Shown: positions 20,247-30,697, counted from the first letter of the stretch. The stretch: 64,000 nt of DNA from Methylocapsa sp. D3K7 (GCF_029855125.1 NZ_CP123229.1:2958501-3022500); one strand, 5' to 3'. A program made the numbers and translations. The notes: a model not told the origin generated them from the sequence alone.

Positions 20247-21956
20247 TCATCCCATCACTTCCAAAATCAAACCGTCACGATGCTCGCGGCCATATTCATC
20301 GACGACATGCACGTCGATCGCGTGAGCCCCAGCATCTAAAGAAGCAGGCAGGCGCGCAGCCCAAATATGCGAGGAGGGCTCTGCCTTGACCCAGGGTTTG
20401 ACGGTCTCCTTGTTGCGGCCAAAGACCTCGACGACAAACGGATCGGGGCGCGCCTCCCGCTTCATCGGGACGGGGGCGCTCGCGCCGATTGTATAGGCGA
20501 CGGTGGTTTTCGGTCCGCCGTCAAAAACATTGACGACGAGTGTCACCGAGGCCAGCTCATCTTTGCGAAGCGGCGAGCCCCGCAATTGTCCGGCCCTAAA
20601 ATCGCGAAAGACATCCGTCCCGAAACGCGGGTTCGCATCAAGACTGATCCGCATTTGCCGCCCGTTGGGTTCATTGGCCGGAACAAAGCGCGTCGTGTAG
20701 GCGCCGCCGTCGATCGAAAGGATATGGAATCCATGCGGAGTGCCATCGCGGCTGTCCGCCGAGGCAATGCCGCGCCGGTCGAGCGGCCCGCTCCACCATG
20801 AGCCCGAGACGGCGGTGAGCACATGATGATGATGCGGCACGGACCCCATAAAGCCCTCCGTCGCGCCAAAATAATGATGTTCCGTCGTGTGGGTGTGCCC
20901 GGAGAAGCTGACGGTTTTGCGTCCCTCGAGGAGCGCCAAAAATTTGGCCCGGTCGGCAACGCTCATCGAAGGCTCGTCTGGGGCGAGATAGTTTTGCAAA
21001 GGAATATGCATGAAGACGGCAATGAGGCGCGCGCGGTCCGTCTCTTTCAGAACATTGGCGATGAATTCAAGCTGGCGTTCGCCGAACAAGCCTCGGTATT
21101 TGCCCGACTGGCGCGGCTTGGCAGAATCGGCGCCAAGGTAATCCACATTGTCGAGCATCATAAAAAGCACATCGCCATATTCAAAGGCATAATAATTGGC
21201 GCCAAACACGCGCTTATAGGTCTCGCGGCAATAGCGGACGTTGGGCGATTCAAAATTCAGATCATGGTTGCCGCCGATGTTCCACCAGGGGAGCCCAATC
21301 TGGCCAATGATCGCGTTGTAGCGCTGATAAAGTGACAACTCGTCGAACATGATGTCTCCGGCGGTAATCCCGAAGGCCGCTTCGATACCATTGAGCCCGG
21401 CCACGACATCGTCGCGAATGAAATCGATTTCCGCGTTGCTCTCGGGCTGCGGGTCGGTAAAGAGCACCGCATCAAAGCGCCTTGGCTCCTTTGACCTGAC
21501 CAGTGCGAAATCGACGGAGTCGGGCAGCGGGCCAGTTGGCGCGAGCCCCGGATAGAGGAGGTCAAGGCTGGAGGGTGTTCCTTCCGGCTGATGGATAGTA
21601 GAAAAACGCGGCAGATTCGTTTCCTTGTCGAGCGGCACCGCGTAATCGCTCGGCTTGATGACGAAAACCGCCATTCCATCCTCGATCGGCAGGCTGTAGC
21701 GGCCATCGGAGCCGGTCCGGACGACCTCGCGGCCATTCGAAACGAGAACACCCCCGATGCCCGGATCGCCGGCCTGCCGCTGCCGCCCGCCGGATCGCGA
21801 TTCGAAGACAATGCCCTGAACGATGGGGCCAGCTTTGCCCCGTGCCAATGGCGCTGCTTGCTCGCCAGCCATCACATTGCGTCCCGGGAGGGCGGCGGCC
21901 AGGGTGGCAGCGGCCGCCATCAGGTCCCGGCGCGAAAGGTCGGCATTCGATGTCAT
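20247..21956 (-). CDS. Tat-exported calcineurin-like metallophosphoesterase
   Basis: A 569-residue three-part protein. The N-terminus has a twin-arginine signal (LSRRDLMAAAATLAAALPG); an N-terminal beta domain follows (SNGREVVRTGSDGRYSLP); the metallophosphatase core has FTDPQPES, AGDIMFDE, GGNHDLNFE, FMHIPLQ and SFSGHTHTTEHH, the metal ligand set in order; a C-terminal beta domain ends the protein. The three-domain layout matches secreted calcineurin-like phosphoesterases with N- and C-terminal accessory domains. Substrate unknown. Divergent from trpG. Confidence 0.88.
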   Translation of the reverse strand: MTSNADLSRRDLMAAAATLAAALPGRNVMAGEQAAPLARGKAGPIVQGIVFESRSGGRQRQAGDPGIGGVLVSNGREVVRTGSDGRYSLPIEDGMAVFVIKPSDYAVPLDKETNLPRFSTIHQPEGTPSSLDLLYPGLAPTGPLPDSVDFALVRSKEPRRFDAVLFTDPQPESNAEIDFIRDDVVAGLNGIEAAFGITAGDIMFDELSLYQRYNAIIGQIGLPWWNIGGNHDLNFESPNVRYCRETYKRVFGANYYAFEYGDVLFMMLDNVDYLGADSAKPRQSGKYRGLFGERQLEFIANVLKETDRARLIAVFMHIPLQNYLAPDEPSMSVADRAKFLALLEGRKTVSFSGHTHTTEHHYFGATEGFMGSVPHHHHVLTAVSGSWWSGPLDRRGIASADSRDGTPHGFHILSIDGGAYTTRFVPANEPNGRQMRISLDANPRFGTDVFRDFRAGQLRGSPLRKDELASVTLVVNVFDGGPKTTVAYTIGASAPVPMKREARPDPFVVEVFGRNKETVKPWVKAEPSSHIWAARLPASLDAGAHAIDVHVVDEYGREHRDGLILEVMG

Positions 21957-22151
21957 TTTCGTCTCCTGGGCCTGGCTTTGCCGGGGCGCGGCGCTTCTTC
22001 ACATGCGTTTCTCTCCCGGCTGTTTAAAAGGTTGAAGACGGCTTGTCCTTCTTTCCCCAGCATTCATGGGAGAAGCAGGTCTTAGATCGCGCATCTTGAC
22101 CTTGTTGCTTGCGCGGCCCAAAACAGGGCCGGGGGAGGACCGGGCGCGCCC

Positions 22152-22781
22152 ATGACAACCGTCACGCTGATCGACAATTATGACAGTTTCACCTGGAATC
22201 TGGTGCACTGCCTCGGCGCGCTGGGCGCGGAGGTCACTGTGCACCGCAACAACAAGGTGAGCGTTGCCGAAATCATGCGCGCCGCGCCGGACGCGATCGT
22301 GCTCTCGCCGGGGCCTTGCCGGCCAAGCGACGCGGGGATCTGCCTCGAGCTCATCGAAACCGCCGGACCCGCCATTCCAATTTTCGGGGTCTGCCTCGGC
22401 CATCAGGCGCTTGGCGAGGCCTATGGCGGCGAGGTCGTCCGCGCCCCGGAGCCCGTGCATGGCAAGCTCGCATCGATCGATCATCAGGGCGAAACGATTT
22501 TTCACGGCATCAACGGGCCGTTTCTCGCGGCGCGCTATCATTCTCTCGTCGTACGCGTCGATACCATGCCCGATGTCTTGACGGTGACGGCGAAGACCGA
22601 CGGGCTTGTCATGGGGCTTTCGCACAAAAAGCTTCCCTCGCACGGCGTGCAATTTCACCCCGAAAGCATCGCTTCCGAACATGGGTTGCGTATTTTTGAG
22701 AATTTTCTCGCTCTTGCGGCCCAATGGAACCACAATGAACGGCGCAGCCGCGTGATCGAATCTGCTGCGGCGCAAGGCTGA
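22152..22781 (+). CDS. trpG: Anthranilate synthase component II (glutamine amidotransferase)
   Basis: Supplies ammonia from glutamine to TrpE. The 209-residue class I amidotransferase shows IDNYDSFTWNLVHCLG, the oxyanion region LSPGPCRPSDAG, nucleophile Cys in FGVCLGHQALGE and the catalytic His-Glu in VQFHPES. It may also serve aminodeoxychorismate synthase (PabA role), as dual-use enzymes are common; the sequence does not settle this. A GGAGGA ribosome site lies upstream. First gene of trpG-trpD-trpC-moaC-moeA. Confidence 0.95.
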   Translation: MTTVTLIDNYDSFTWNLVHCLGALGAEVTVHRNNKVSVAEIMRAAPDAIVLSPGPCRPSDAGICLELIETAGPAIPIFGVCLGHQALGEAYGGEVVRAPEPVHGKLASIDHQGETIFHGINGPFLAARYHSLVVRVDTMPDVLTVTAKTDGLVMGLSHKKLPSHGVQFHPESIASEHGLRIFENFLALAAQWNHNERRSRVIESAAAQG

Positions 22782-22800
22782 TTGGAATTGAAGGCCGCAC

Positions 22801-23865
22801 ATGGACGCGTTTAAGCTGCTCATTGCCAAAGTCTCGTCAGGGGCGAGTCTGACCGAGGCCGAAGCGCAGTCCGCGTTCGAGCTGATCTTCGCGGGAAGCG
22901 TCACTCCGGCCCAGCTCGGCGGGTTTCTGATGGCGCTTCAGGTGCGGGGCGAGAGCGTGGCGGAACTCACCGGCGCGGTTGCCGCGATGCGAAAGAAAAT
23001 GCTGCGGGTTACGGCACCGGCCGGGGCGATCGATATTGTCGGCACCGGTGGCGACGGGCAGGGGACGTTCAATATCTCGACGCTCGCCGCGCTGATTACC
23101 GCCGCCTGCGGGGTTCCGGTCGCCAAACATGGCAACCGGGCGGCCTCCTCGAAGTCCGGGGCGAGCGATGTTTTGTCGGCCCTCGGCGTCGGTTTGGACC
23201 TGTCGCCCCATCAAGTCGAAACCTCCATAGCGGAGGCGGGCATCGGCTTCATGGCCGCGCGCGCCCATCATCCGGCGATGCGCTACGCGGCGCCGGTCCG
23301 GGCGGAGCTTGGCACGAGAACCATTTTCAATCTCATCGGCCCGCTCGCCAATCCGGCCGGAGTCAAGTATCAGGTGCTTGGTGTCTTTGCGCAGAGCTGG
23401 CTCGAACCGCTCGCTCATGTTCTGCGCAACCTCGGTTCGAAAAGAGTGTGGCTTGTACATGGGTCCGATGGCCTCGACGAGGCGACGACCACCGGCCCCT
23501 CTTTTGTGACCGCGCTGGAAGATGGCGAGATCCGCTCCTTTCAAATCGCGCCCGAGGATGCGGGACTTGCCCGCGCCACCGCCAAGGATCTCAAGGGGGG
23601 CGATCCTGCCGCCAATGCGACGGCGCTGCGGGAGGTGCTTGGCGGTGCCAAAAATGCTTATCGCGATATCGCCGTTCTGAACGCGGCGATCGCACTCGTG
23701 GTCGCCGGAAAGGCGGAAGATTTGAAGCACGGCGCGGGGTTGGCTGCCGACGCCATCGACGAAGGGCGTGCGGCCCGGACGCTCGCCAAACTTGTCACGG
23801 TGTCGAACCGCGCCGCGCCGCATGAGGTTCGTGTTGCCGAGCATGCCGGCGGGGACATGCGATGA
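22801..23865 (+). CDS. trpD: Anthranilate phosphoribosyltransferase
   Basis: Transfers the phosphoribosyl group from PRPP to anthranilate. The 354-residue protein has the PRPP loop [14 protein letters not shown], the [17 protein letters not shown] segment and the [12 protein letters not shown] motif. It begins 19 bp after trpG and overlaps trpC by four bases (ATGA), so the three genes are one operon. Length is usual. Confidence 0.97.
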   Translation: MDAFKLLIAKVSSGASLTEAEAQSAFELIFAGSVTPAQLGGFLMALQVRGESVAELTGAVAAMRKKMLRVTAPAGAIDIVGTGGDGQGTFNISTLAALITAACGVPVAKHGNRAASSKSGASDVLSALGVGLDLSPHQVETSIAEAGIGFMAARAHHPAMRYAAPVRAELGTRTIFNLIGPLANPAGVKYQVLGVFAQSWLEPLAHVLRNLGSKRVWLVHGSDGLDEATTTGPSFVTALEDGEIRSFQIAPEDAGLARATAKDLKGGDPAANATALREVLGGAKNAYRDIAVLNAAIALVVAGKAEDLKHGAGLAADAIDEGRAARTLAKLVTVSNRAAPHEVRVAEHAGGDMR

Positions 23866-24689
23866 CCGATATTTTGAAAAAGATAGCGGCATATAAGCGG
23901 GGCGAAATCGCGGCGGCCAAGGTGCGCATGCCGATCGAGACCTTGGCCCGCAAGGCGCATGATCACGATCCGCCGCGCGGGTTCGTCAAGGCGATCGAGG
24001 CCAAGCGCGAAACCGGCCATGTGGCTTTGATCGCCGAGATCAAAAAAGCAAGCCCGTCGAAAGGGCTGATCCGCGCCGATTTCGACCCGCCCGCCCTTGC
24101 CCGCGCCTATGAGTCAGGCGGCGCCGCATGTCTTTCGGTGCTCACCGATGGGCCGTCGTTCCAAGGCAGCCTCGGCGATCTCGCTGCGGCGCGGCAAGCA
24201 ACGCATTTGCCATGCCTTCGCAAGGATTTTCTCCTCGACCCCTATCAAGTTTATGAGGCGCGCGCGGGCGGCGCGGATTGCATCCTGATCGTGATGGCCT
24301 GCGTCACCGACGTGGAGGCCAGCGCCTTGACTCGCGCGGCGCATGATCTTGGCATGGACATTCTTGTCGAGGTTCATGACGAGGCCGAACTTGCCCGCGC
24401 GTTGCCGCTCGAGACGCGCCTTGTCGGAATCAACAATCGCGATTTGCGGACCTTCGAAGTCTCCCTTGAATTAAGCGAAAGGCTCGCCGCGAAGATCCCG
24501 CACGATCGGATCATCGTCGGCGAAAGCGGTATCGTCACGCATCAGGATTGTCTCCGCCTGCAGGCTCATGGGATTGGGGCTGTGCTTGTCGGCGAAAGCC
24601 TTATGCGTCATCGGGACGTCGCGGCGGCGGCGCGGGCGCTTCTGCTCGGCGAGCCGCAAGTGCGTGGCAGCAAATCTCAACGTAGCTGA
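23862..24689 (+). CDS. trpC: Indole-3-glycerol phosphate synthase
   Basis: Closes the indole ring from CdRP. The 275-residue TIM-barrel protein shows the catalytic Lys in [11 protein letters not shown], the [20 protein letters not shown] segment, [12 protein letters not shown] and the GESGI phosphate loop. It is the stand-alone form, not fused to TrpF. It overlaps trpD and is followed 33 bp later by moaC. Confidence 0.97.
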   Translation: MTDILKKIAAYKRGEIAAAKVRMPIETLARKAHDHDPPRGFVKAIEAKRETGHVALIAEIKKASPSKGLIRADFDPPALARAYESGGAACLSVLTDGPSFQGSLGDLAAARQATHLPCLRKDFLLDPYQVYEARAGGADCILIVMACVTDVEASALTRAAHDLGMDILVEVHDEAELARALPLETRLVGINNRDLRTFEVSLELSERLAAKIPHDRIIVGESGIVTHQDCLRLQAHGIGAVLVGESLMRHRDVAAAARALLLGEPQVRGSKSQRS

Positions 24690-24722
24690 GTTGTGCGGCT
24701 GCTGCCGCCTCTTGAGGAATTC

Positions 24723-25226
24723 ATGACCGCCATGCCGGATCTCACCCATCTTTCCCCAACGGGGCAAGCCGATATGGTCGATGTCTCGGGCAAAGCAGTG
24801 ACCGAGCGCATCGCGATCGCCGAAGGGCAGATCATCATGCAAAAAGCGACGCTTGACCTCGCCCTTTCGGGCAACGCCAAGAAAGGCGATGTGTTCGCGG
24901 CGGCCCGGATCGCCGCCATCATGGCAGCCAAAAAGGCGCATGATCTGATCCCGCTCTGCCACCCGCTGGCCTTAACCAAGGTCACCGTCGATCTCGAACC
25001 GGACAAAGGCTTGCCTGGCATTAGAGTCCGTGTGCTGGCCAAAGTTCTGGGCCAGACCGGCGTCGAGATGGAGGCGTTGACCGGCGTCTCCGTCGCTTGC
25101 CTGACGATCTATGACATGTTGAAGGCGGCCGACCGTGCCATGCGGATCGAAAATATCCAGCTAGTCCGCAAAAGCGGCGGCAAATCTGGAGATTTTGTGC
25201 GCGGCGAGGAGACTTCGCTGGCATGA
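24723..25226 (+). CDS. moaC: Cyclic pyranopterin monophosphate synthase
   Basis: Molybdenum cofactor biosynthesis, second step: converts the MoaA product to cyclic pyranopterin monophosphate. In 167 residues it has [27 protein letters not shown] (active-site region) and [19 protein letters not shown] chose the ATG at 24723, preceded by TTGAGGAA, over an in-frame start at 24693 that adds [10 protein letters not shown]. It overlaps moeA by four bases. The trpC-moaC-moeA order is a known Rhizobiales arrangement. Confidence 0.97.
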   Translation: MTAMPDLTHLSPTGQADMVDVSGKAVTERIAIAEGQIIMQKATLDLALSGNAKKGDVFAAARIAAIMAAKKAHDLIPLCHPLALTKVTVDLEPDKGLPGIRVRVLAKVLGQTGVEMEALTGVSVACLTIYDMLKAADRAMRIENIQLVRKSGGKSGDFVRGEETSLA

Positions 25227-26449
25227 GTGGTGGCGGGCTGCTTTCGGTGGCGCAGGCACGCGCCCGTATTCTTTCGAGTGTTCCAGCCGGTCTGCCGGTT
25301 GAGACCATTCCTCTCGAATGTGCGTCCGGCCGCACGCTGGCCCGCGATCTCGTTGCCCAGCTCACCCAGCCGCCGCAGGCCATGTCCGCGATGGATGGCT
25401 ACGCGGTGCGCACGGAGGATCTGGCGCGGCTGCCGGTCAAGTTGAAACAGATTGGCGAGAGCAGAGCTGGGCACGGTTTTCAAGGGGCCATCGGTCTCAG
25501 GGAAGCGGTGCGGATTTTTACGGGCGCCCCGGTGCCGGAGGGCTGCGATACAATTTTGGTTCAGGAGAAGGCCCGAGTCGAGGCAGGTTTCGTTGAGCCT
25601 TTGGAAGCGGTGGCGGCCGGCCGCAACATTCGCGTCAAGGGAATCGATTTCTCGGAAGGCGAGGTTTTGCTTGCCGTCGGGACGCGGCTTGGCCCGTCGA
25701 ACATTGCGCTCGCCGCGGCGATGAATTTCGCCAAGGTTGCGGTCACGAAGCGCCCGCGAGTGGCCATTCTCGCGACGGGCGATGAACTCGTGCGGCCCGG
25801 CGAAACAATTGGCCCCGACCAAATCATTGCCTCCAATTCCTTTTCCGTTGCTGCTCTGATCGAGACAGCGGGTGGCGAACCGTTCGATCTTGGCATTGCC
25901 AAGGATGAGTTGAGCGCGCTCGAAAACGGAATCGCCGCCGCGCGTGATGCCGGTGCCGATCTCTTGGTCACGCTTGGGGGTGCTTCGGTCGGCGATCATG
26001 ATCTCGTCAAACCAGCGCTTGCCAAACAAGGTATGGAACTAAATTTTTGGAAGATCGCGATGCGTCCCGGAAAGCCGGTGATTCATGGAAGGCTTGGCCC
26101 GATGAGTATCCTTGGCTTGCCGGGAAATCCGGTCGCCGCTTTCGTTGCCGGATTGGTTTTTCTCGTGCCTTTGGTGCGGGCACTTTCCGGCGATCCAAAT
26201 GCGGGCGGGGATCACAGCGAAGCCGCCGTTCTCGGCGTGGCGGTGCGCGGCAATGATAGCCGCCAGGATTATCTTCGGGCAACGCTGCGCCCGGGCGAGG
26301 CTGGCCTGCCAGTGGCGACCCCGTTCGATCTGCAGGACTCCTCCGTGCTGCGCATTCTCGCGCAATCCCAATGCCTCGTGGTCCGCGAACCTCACGCGCC
26401 GCCCGCGGCGGCCGGTGATCTATGCCGGATCATCAAGCTTGGACCGTGA
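25223..26449 (+). CDS. moeA: Molybdopterin molybdenumtransferase
   Basis: Inserts molybdate into adenylated molybdopterin. The 408-residue protein shows the N-terminal SAMDGYAVR motif, the [11 protein letters not shown] and NIRVKGIDF segments, GTGDELV, the SVGDHD loop and the [10 protein letters not shown] motif; these are the four-domain MoeA hallmarks. It is the last gene of the trpGDC-moaC-moeA run. lexA, often next in related genomes, is not here; a parS-like site and glpD follow. Confidence 0.96.
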   Translation: MSGGGLLSVAQARARILSSVPAGLPVETIPLECASGRTLARDLVAQLTQPPQAMSAMDGYAVRTEDLARLPVKLKQIGESRAGHGFQGAIGLREAVRIFTGAPVPEGCDTILVQEKARVEAGFVEPLEAVAAGRNIRVKGIDFSEGEVLLAVGTRLGPSNIALAAAMNFAKVAVTKRPRVAILATGDELVRPGETIGPDQIIASNSFSVAALIETAGGEPFDLGIAKDELSALENGIAAARDAGADLLVTLGGASVGDHDLVKPALAKQGMELNFWKIAMRPGKPVIHGRLGPMSILGLPGNPVAAFVAGLVFLVPLVRALSGDPNAGGDHSEAAVLGVAVRGNDSRQDYLRATLRPGEAGLPVATPFDLQDSSVLRILAQSQCLVVREPHAPPAAAGDLCRIIKLGP

Positions 26450-26508
26450 TGTGCCTCATCATAACCAGTCCGCGCAGGCTGCCGTGGCGTTGGGCAATCG
26501 TACCAAAA

Positions 26509-26524
26509 CGTTTCACGTGAAACA
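26509..26524. promoter_or_regulatory. parS: parS-like ParB-binding site 2, inside a 48-bp imperfect palindrome
   Basis: The 16-mer cgtttcacgtgaaaca matches the parS consensus at 15 of 16 positions. It is centred in a larger dyad (26493-26540) whose halves match at 21 of 24 positions, with outer arms ggcaatcg and cgattgcc. The left flank caatcgtaccaaaa is identical to that of the site at 17644-17659. It lies in the moeA-glpD spacer. Confidence 0.87.
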
Positions 26525-26680
26525 CTTTGGTGCGATTGCCTGGAAAAATCAGGCAAAGACCCGGACTTCCGGCATGGCTGAGAGCGGTAGAATCGCGCGA
26601 AGAAAGAGTACGATTGGCGGTTTTACGGAGCTGGGACGCGGCGTTACAGGGATCTCGCAAGCTTTGGCGATCGCGGTCCC

Positions 26681-28210
26681 ATGAAAGCCAACGCGGAGGT
26701 CGATCTCCTCATCATCGGCGGCGGCATCAATGGAGCCGGGATCGCCCGCGACGCGGCGGGGCGTGGCCTTTCCGTGATGCTTTGCGAGCAGGGCGACTTG
26801 GCCGGGGCGACGTCGTCGGCGTCGAGCAAGCTCATTCATGGCGGCCTGCGCTATCTCGAATATTACAAATTCCGCTTCGTGCGGGAGGCGTTGAAAGAGC
26901 GGGAAGTTTTGCTTGCCATCTCGCCGCATATCGTCTGGCCCGCGCGCTTCATCCTACCGTATGAAAACGGGCTGCGCCCGGCTTTCATCATCGAGGCGGG
27001 CCTCCTTCTTTATGATTGGCTCGCCCCCCGCAAACGGCTGCGCCGCTCGCGCCGGATCGCTCTGCGCGGAACTTCGGAAGGGGCACCACTTAAGCAACAT
27101 TTCACGACGGGCTTTGTGTATTCCGATTGCCGCGTGGACGACGCAAGGCTTGTGGTGCTGAACGCTGTCGATGCCCGGGAGCGCGGCGCCACCATCCTCA
27201 CTAGGACGCGTTGCGTCGTCGCCCGGCGCGAGGACACTCTCTGGCATGTGTCATTGCTCGACGCCCATACCGCAACGATGACGACTGTGGCGGCGCGTGC
27301 GCTCGTCAATGCGGCGGGACCCTGGGCCGCCGATGTTTTCAGCGATGCGTCGGGATATGAGCCAGGCAAAAAGCTCCGCCTTGTGCAGGGCAGCCATATC
27401 ATCGTGCGCCGGCTCTACGCGGGAGACCGATGCTATGTTTTGCAAAGCGAAGATCGGCGCATCATTTTCGTCATGCCCTATGAGACGGAGTATTCGCTCA
27501 TCGGCACGACGGAAGTTTCCTTTAGCGGCGATCCTTCGAAGGCGCGCATCAGCGCGGACGAAATCGCCTATCTTTGTGCCTGCGTGTCGCGTTATTTCCG
27601 TATGCCATTGAGCCCCAGCGATGTCGTGGCGAGCTATACTGGTGTGCGGCCCCTTTATGATGACGGCGCGAAAAATGCTTCCGCCGCCACCCGCGATTAT
27701 GTTCTCAATCTCGACGCGCCGCCAAAAGGGGCGCCGCTGATTTCGGTTTTCGGTGGCAAGATCACCACCTACCGCCGCTTGGCCGAGGACGCCATGGGCA
27801 AACTCTCGCCCTATCTGAAGCCGCCGCAAGACAATTGCTGGACGGCGGCGGCGCCGCTACCGGGCGGCGATATGGAAGACGGGAACTTCGACCGGTTTTT
27901 GCGCGCGTTGCGATGCAAATATCCTTGGCTCAAGGCGGAGATCGCCACCCGACTCGCCCATGCCTATGGCACGCGGGCGGGAGTCATTCTCGGCGCCGCG
28001 AAAAGCACCGCTGATCTTGGCATCGATTTCGGCGCGGGACTTTCTCAGGCCGAAATCGATTATCTGATTGCTCAGGAATTCGCCCTGACGCCCGAAGATA
28101 TTTTGTGGCGGCGGTCAAAACTTTACTTGCAACTGTCGAACGATCAAATCGCGGCGGTGAGAGCTTATGTGGAAGCTCACACCCGGACGAGCGAGCATCC
28201 CAATGCCTAG
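26681..28210 (+). CDS. glpD: Aerobic glycerol-3-phosphate dehydrogenase
   Basis: Membrane-associated flavoenzyme oxidising sn-glycerol 3-phosphate to dihydroxyacetone phosphate and feeding electrons to quinone. The 509-residue protein has the FAD dinucleotide-binding motif LLIIGGGINGAGIARDAAGRG, written here in two parts (LLIIGGGINGAG, IARDAAGRG), the SSASSKLIHGGLRYLEYY signature and the GGKITTYRRLAEDAM segment. The end of the gene overlaps glpK by 8 bp. No glpR regulator or glpF permease adjoins. Confidence 0.96.
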   Translation: MKANAEVDLLIIGGGINGAGIARDAAGRGLSVMLCEQGDLAGATSSASSKLIHGGLRYLEYYKFRFVREALKEREVLLAISPHIVWPARFILPYENGLRPAFIIEAGLLLYDWLAPRKRLRRSRRIALRGTSEGAPLKQHFTTGFVYSDCRVDDARLVVLNAVDARERGATILTRTRCVVARREDTLWHVSLLDAHTATMTTVAARALVNAAGPWAADVFSDASGYEPGKKLRLVQGSHIIVRRLYAGDRCYVLQSEDRRIIFVMPYETEYSLIGTTEVSFSGDPSKARISADEIAYLCACVSRYFRMPLSPSDVVASYTGVRPLYDDGAKNASAATRDYVLNLDAPPKGAPLISVFGGKITTYRRLAEDAMGKLSPYLKPPQDNCWTAAAPLPGGDMEDGNFDRFLRALRCKYPWLKAEIATRLAHAYGTRAGVILGAAKSTADLGIDFGAGLSQAEIDYLIAQEFALTPEDILWRRSKLYLQLSNDQIAAVRAYVEAHTRTSEHPNA

Positions 28211-29696
28211 CCAAACCATCCTCGCGATCGACCAGGGCACGACCTCGACACGGAGCCTGCTGTTCGACTCGGAAGGACGGTTGCTCGCCACGGCCCAACG
28301 CGAGTTCCCGCAATCCTATCCGCAGCCGGGTTTTGTCGAGCATGACCCCGCAACGATCTGGCGGGACGTTCTCGAAACGGCGCGCGAGGTCATCGAAAAA
28401 TCCCCCGCGCCCGTGGCCGGGATTGGCATCGCCAACCAGCGCGAAACAACCGTCGTCTGGGACCGCACGGACGGCGCGCCCATTTATCCGGCCATCGTGT
28501 GGCAAGACCGGCGCACCGCTGGGCTATGCGAGCGCTTGCGGCTGGAAGGCGCTGAGGCGCTGGTTCGGGAGCGCACCGGTCTGCTTCTCGATCCTTATTT
28601 TTCGGCAACCAAACTTGCCTGGATTCTCGATCATGTCGCGGGTGCGCGGGCGCGGGCGGCGCGCGGCGAACTCGCTTTCGGCACCATCGACAGTTTTCTG
28701 CTTTGGCATCTGACGGGCGGGAAGGTCCATGCGACGGATGCGGCCAATGCCTCGCGAACCTTGCTGTTCGATATCCACCGCCAATGCTGGGACAAAGATC
28801 TTCTGAGATTGTTCGATATTCCAGAGGCACTCCTGCCCGACGTTCACGACAACAATTTTGTTTATGGGACCACGACGCCCAGTCTTTTCGGAAGTTCGAT
28901 TCCAGTCGCAGGCATGGCGGGCGATCAGCATGCCGCGCTGATTGGACAGGCGTGCTTTGAGCCCGGCATGGCGAAAGCGACCTATGGCACCGGCTGTTTT
29001 GTCTTGCTCAACACCGGCCGCGAGGCATTGCCGCCAGCCAAGGGGATGCTCACCACACTGGCGTACCGGACGGGCGGCCGGCCCGTTTACGCCGTCGAAG
29101 GGTCGATTTTTGTCGCGGGAGCGGCGATGAAATGGCTGCGCGACCGGCTCGGGCTTTTTGCGGCTGTCGCGCAGACAGGCGCCATTGCGGCGGAGCTTGG
29201 CGGCAATGAGGGGGTCTATCTCGTGCCGGCGTTCGCAGGCCTTGGCGCACCGCATTGGGATCCCGGTGCGAGGGGGCTGATTTGCGGCCTCACTTTGGAT
29301 TCCGGCCCGGCGCATCTCGTGCGCGCCGCACTGGAATCCGCCGCCTACCAAACGCTCGATCTGCTGCGCACGATACCGGGCGATGGCGGAGCGCCTCGCG
29401 CGCTGCGCATCGATGGCGGCATGGCGGCGAATGATTGGTTTTGCCAATTTCTCGCGGATATCATTGGGGCACCCGTCGAACGTCCACGGATGCTCGAGGC
29501 GACAGCGCAAGGGGCCGCCTTTCTGGCCGGGCTGACGCTCGGCGTTTTTGCTGATTTCGCCGCCGTCGCCGCGGCATGGGTTCCTGGCGGCCGGTTTGAA
29601 CCGCGCATGGACGCAGCGACGAGGGACCAGTTGATAGCGGGATGGGGGGAGGCCGTTGCGCGGACGCTGACGAGGGACACGCTCGCCATCGGTTGA
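28203..29696 (+). CDS. glpK: Glycerol kinase
   Basis: Phosphorylates glycerol to glycerol 3-phosphate, the substrate of GlpD next door. The 497-residue FGGY kinase has AIDQGTTSTRSLLFD, VWQDRRTA, GIANQRETTVVWDR and the C-terminal RIDGGMAANDWFCQF motif. The ATG at 28203 (MPSQTILAIDQGT) gives the standard N-terminus and overlaps the glpD stop by 8 bp, so translation is likely coupled. An in-frame start at 28167 would lie further inside glpD. Confidence 0.96.
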   Translation: MPSQTILAIDQGTTSTRSLLFDSEGRLLATAQREFPQSYPQPGFVEHDPATIWRDVLETAREVIEKSPAPVAGIGIANQRETTVVWDRTDGAPIYPAIVWQDRRTAGLCERLRLEGAEALVRERTGLLLDPYFSATKLAWILDHVAGARARAARGELAFGTIDSFLLWHLTGGKVHATDAANASRTLLFDIHRQCWDKDLLRLFDIPEALLPDVHDNNFVYGTTTPSLFGSSIPVAGMAGDQHAALIGQACFEPGMAKATYGTGCFVLLNTGREALPPAKGMLTTLAYRTGGRPVYAVEGSIFVAGAAMKWLRDRLGLFAAVAQTGAIAAELGGNEGVYLVPAFAGLGAPHWDPGARGLICGLTLDSGPAHLVRAALESAAYQTLDLLRTIPGDGGAPRALRIDGGMAANDWFCQFLADIIGAPVERPRMLEATAQGAAFLAGLTLGVFADFAAVAAAWVPGGRFEPRMDAATRDQLIAGWGEAVARTLTRDTLAIG

Positions 29697-29784
29697 AGCC
29701 GCGCCACATATAAATCATGCGCCGGATGGATCGGATGACGCCCTGGAGAATTTCTCTTGGGGGCCGCCAAGATGGAGCAAGCGC

Positions 29785-30639
29785 ATGAGGTCCGAAGCAT
29801 CGACGCAAGAAGGCGTGTCGCGCCGCGCGTGCCTGACGCAGGCCGCCGCCGCCATGGGCTATACGCTTGCGGCTGGCCCCGTTCGCGCCGCCGCCATCAA
29901 GACGGGCACGGAAGGGCTCTCCGCTGGCATGGCGGCGGTGAAGGTGCCGGGCGGTGAAATGCCCCTCTATTTCGCGCGGCCGGGGGCGGCAACGAAACCG
30001 CCGGTCATTCTCGTCGCCATGGAGGTCTTCGGCCTGCATGAACATATTAAGGATGTGACGCGGCGACTCGCCAAGCTCGGCGCCTTCGCGGTGGCGCCGG
30101 ATACGTATTTCCGCCTCGGCGATCTCGCAAAAATTTCCGAACCGGCGCAAGTCATGCCACTCACCGCCAGAAAACCCGATCAAGAACTGTTTGCCGATCT
30201 CGACGCGACGGTTGCCTGGGCGAAATCGCAAGGCGGCGATACGGACCGGCTTGGCATCATCGGCTTTTGCCGGGGCGGCCGGACCGTGTGGCTTTACGCC
30301 ACCCACAATGCCGGGCTCAAGGCGGGTGTCGCGTTTTATGGCAGCCTCACGGACGCGCCAAGCGCGGCGATGCCGAAAAATGCTTTCGAGCTTGCAGACG
30401 AAGTGACGGCGCCGGTGCTGGGCCTTTATGGCGAAGAGTATACCGGGATTACGCCAGATCAGGTCGAGGCCATGAAAAAGAAGCTGGAAGCCGCCGGGAA
30501 AACCGCGAAATTCAAAGTTTACCCAGGCGCGGGCCATGGCTTCTTTGCCGACTACCGGCAAAGCTATCGCGCCGATGCGGCGCAAGATGCGTGGCGGCAG
30601 ATGCAGGACTGGTTCGTGAAATACGGCGTCTTGGACTGA
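29785..30639 (+). CDS. Tat-exported dienelactone hydrolase family protein
   Basis: A 284-residue alpha/beta hydrolase with a twin-arginine signal (VSRRACLTQAAAAMG then a cleavage region near PVRAAA). The Cys nucleophile lies in GFCRGG and the His in GAGHGF. The third triad position looks altered: where relatives read GLYGGKDTGI-like, this protein reads GLYGEEYTGI, so the Asp appears replaced by Tyr with a Glu next to it. True substrate unknown; the dienelactone name is only a family label. It lies between glpK and phhA with no clear link to either. Confidence 0.82.
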   Translation: MRSEASTQEGVSRRACLTQAAAAMGYTLAAGPVRAAAIKTGTEGLSAGMAAVKVPGGEMPLYFARPGAATKPPVILVAMEVFGLHEHIKDVTRRLAKLGAFAVAPDTYFRLGDLAKISEPAQVMPLTARKPDQELFADLDATVAWAKSQGGDTDRLGIIGFCRGGRTVWLYATHNAGLKAGVAFYGSLTDAPSAAMPKNAFELADEVTAPVLGLYGEEYTGITPDQVEAMKKKLEAAGKTAKFKVYPGAGHGFFADYRQSYRADAAQDAWRQMQDWFVKYGVLD

Positions 30640-30697
30640 CGGATCGGCGAGGTGTCACCATATTATCCAAGATGGAACCCGTAACAGGACAACGGCG

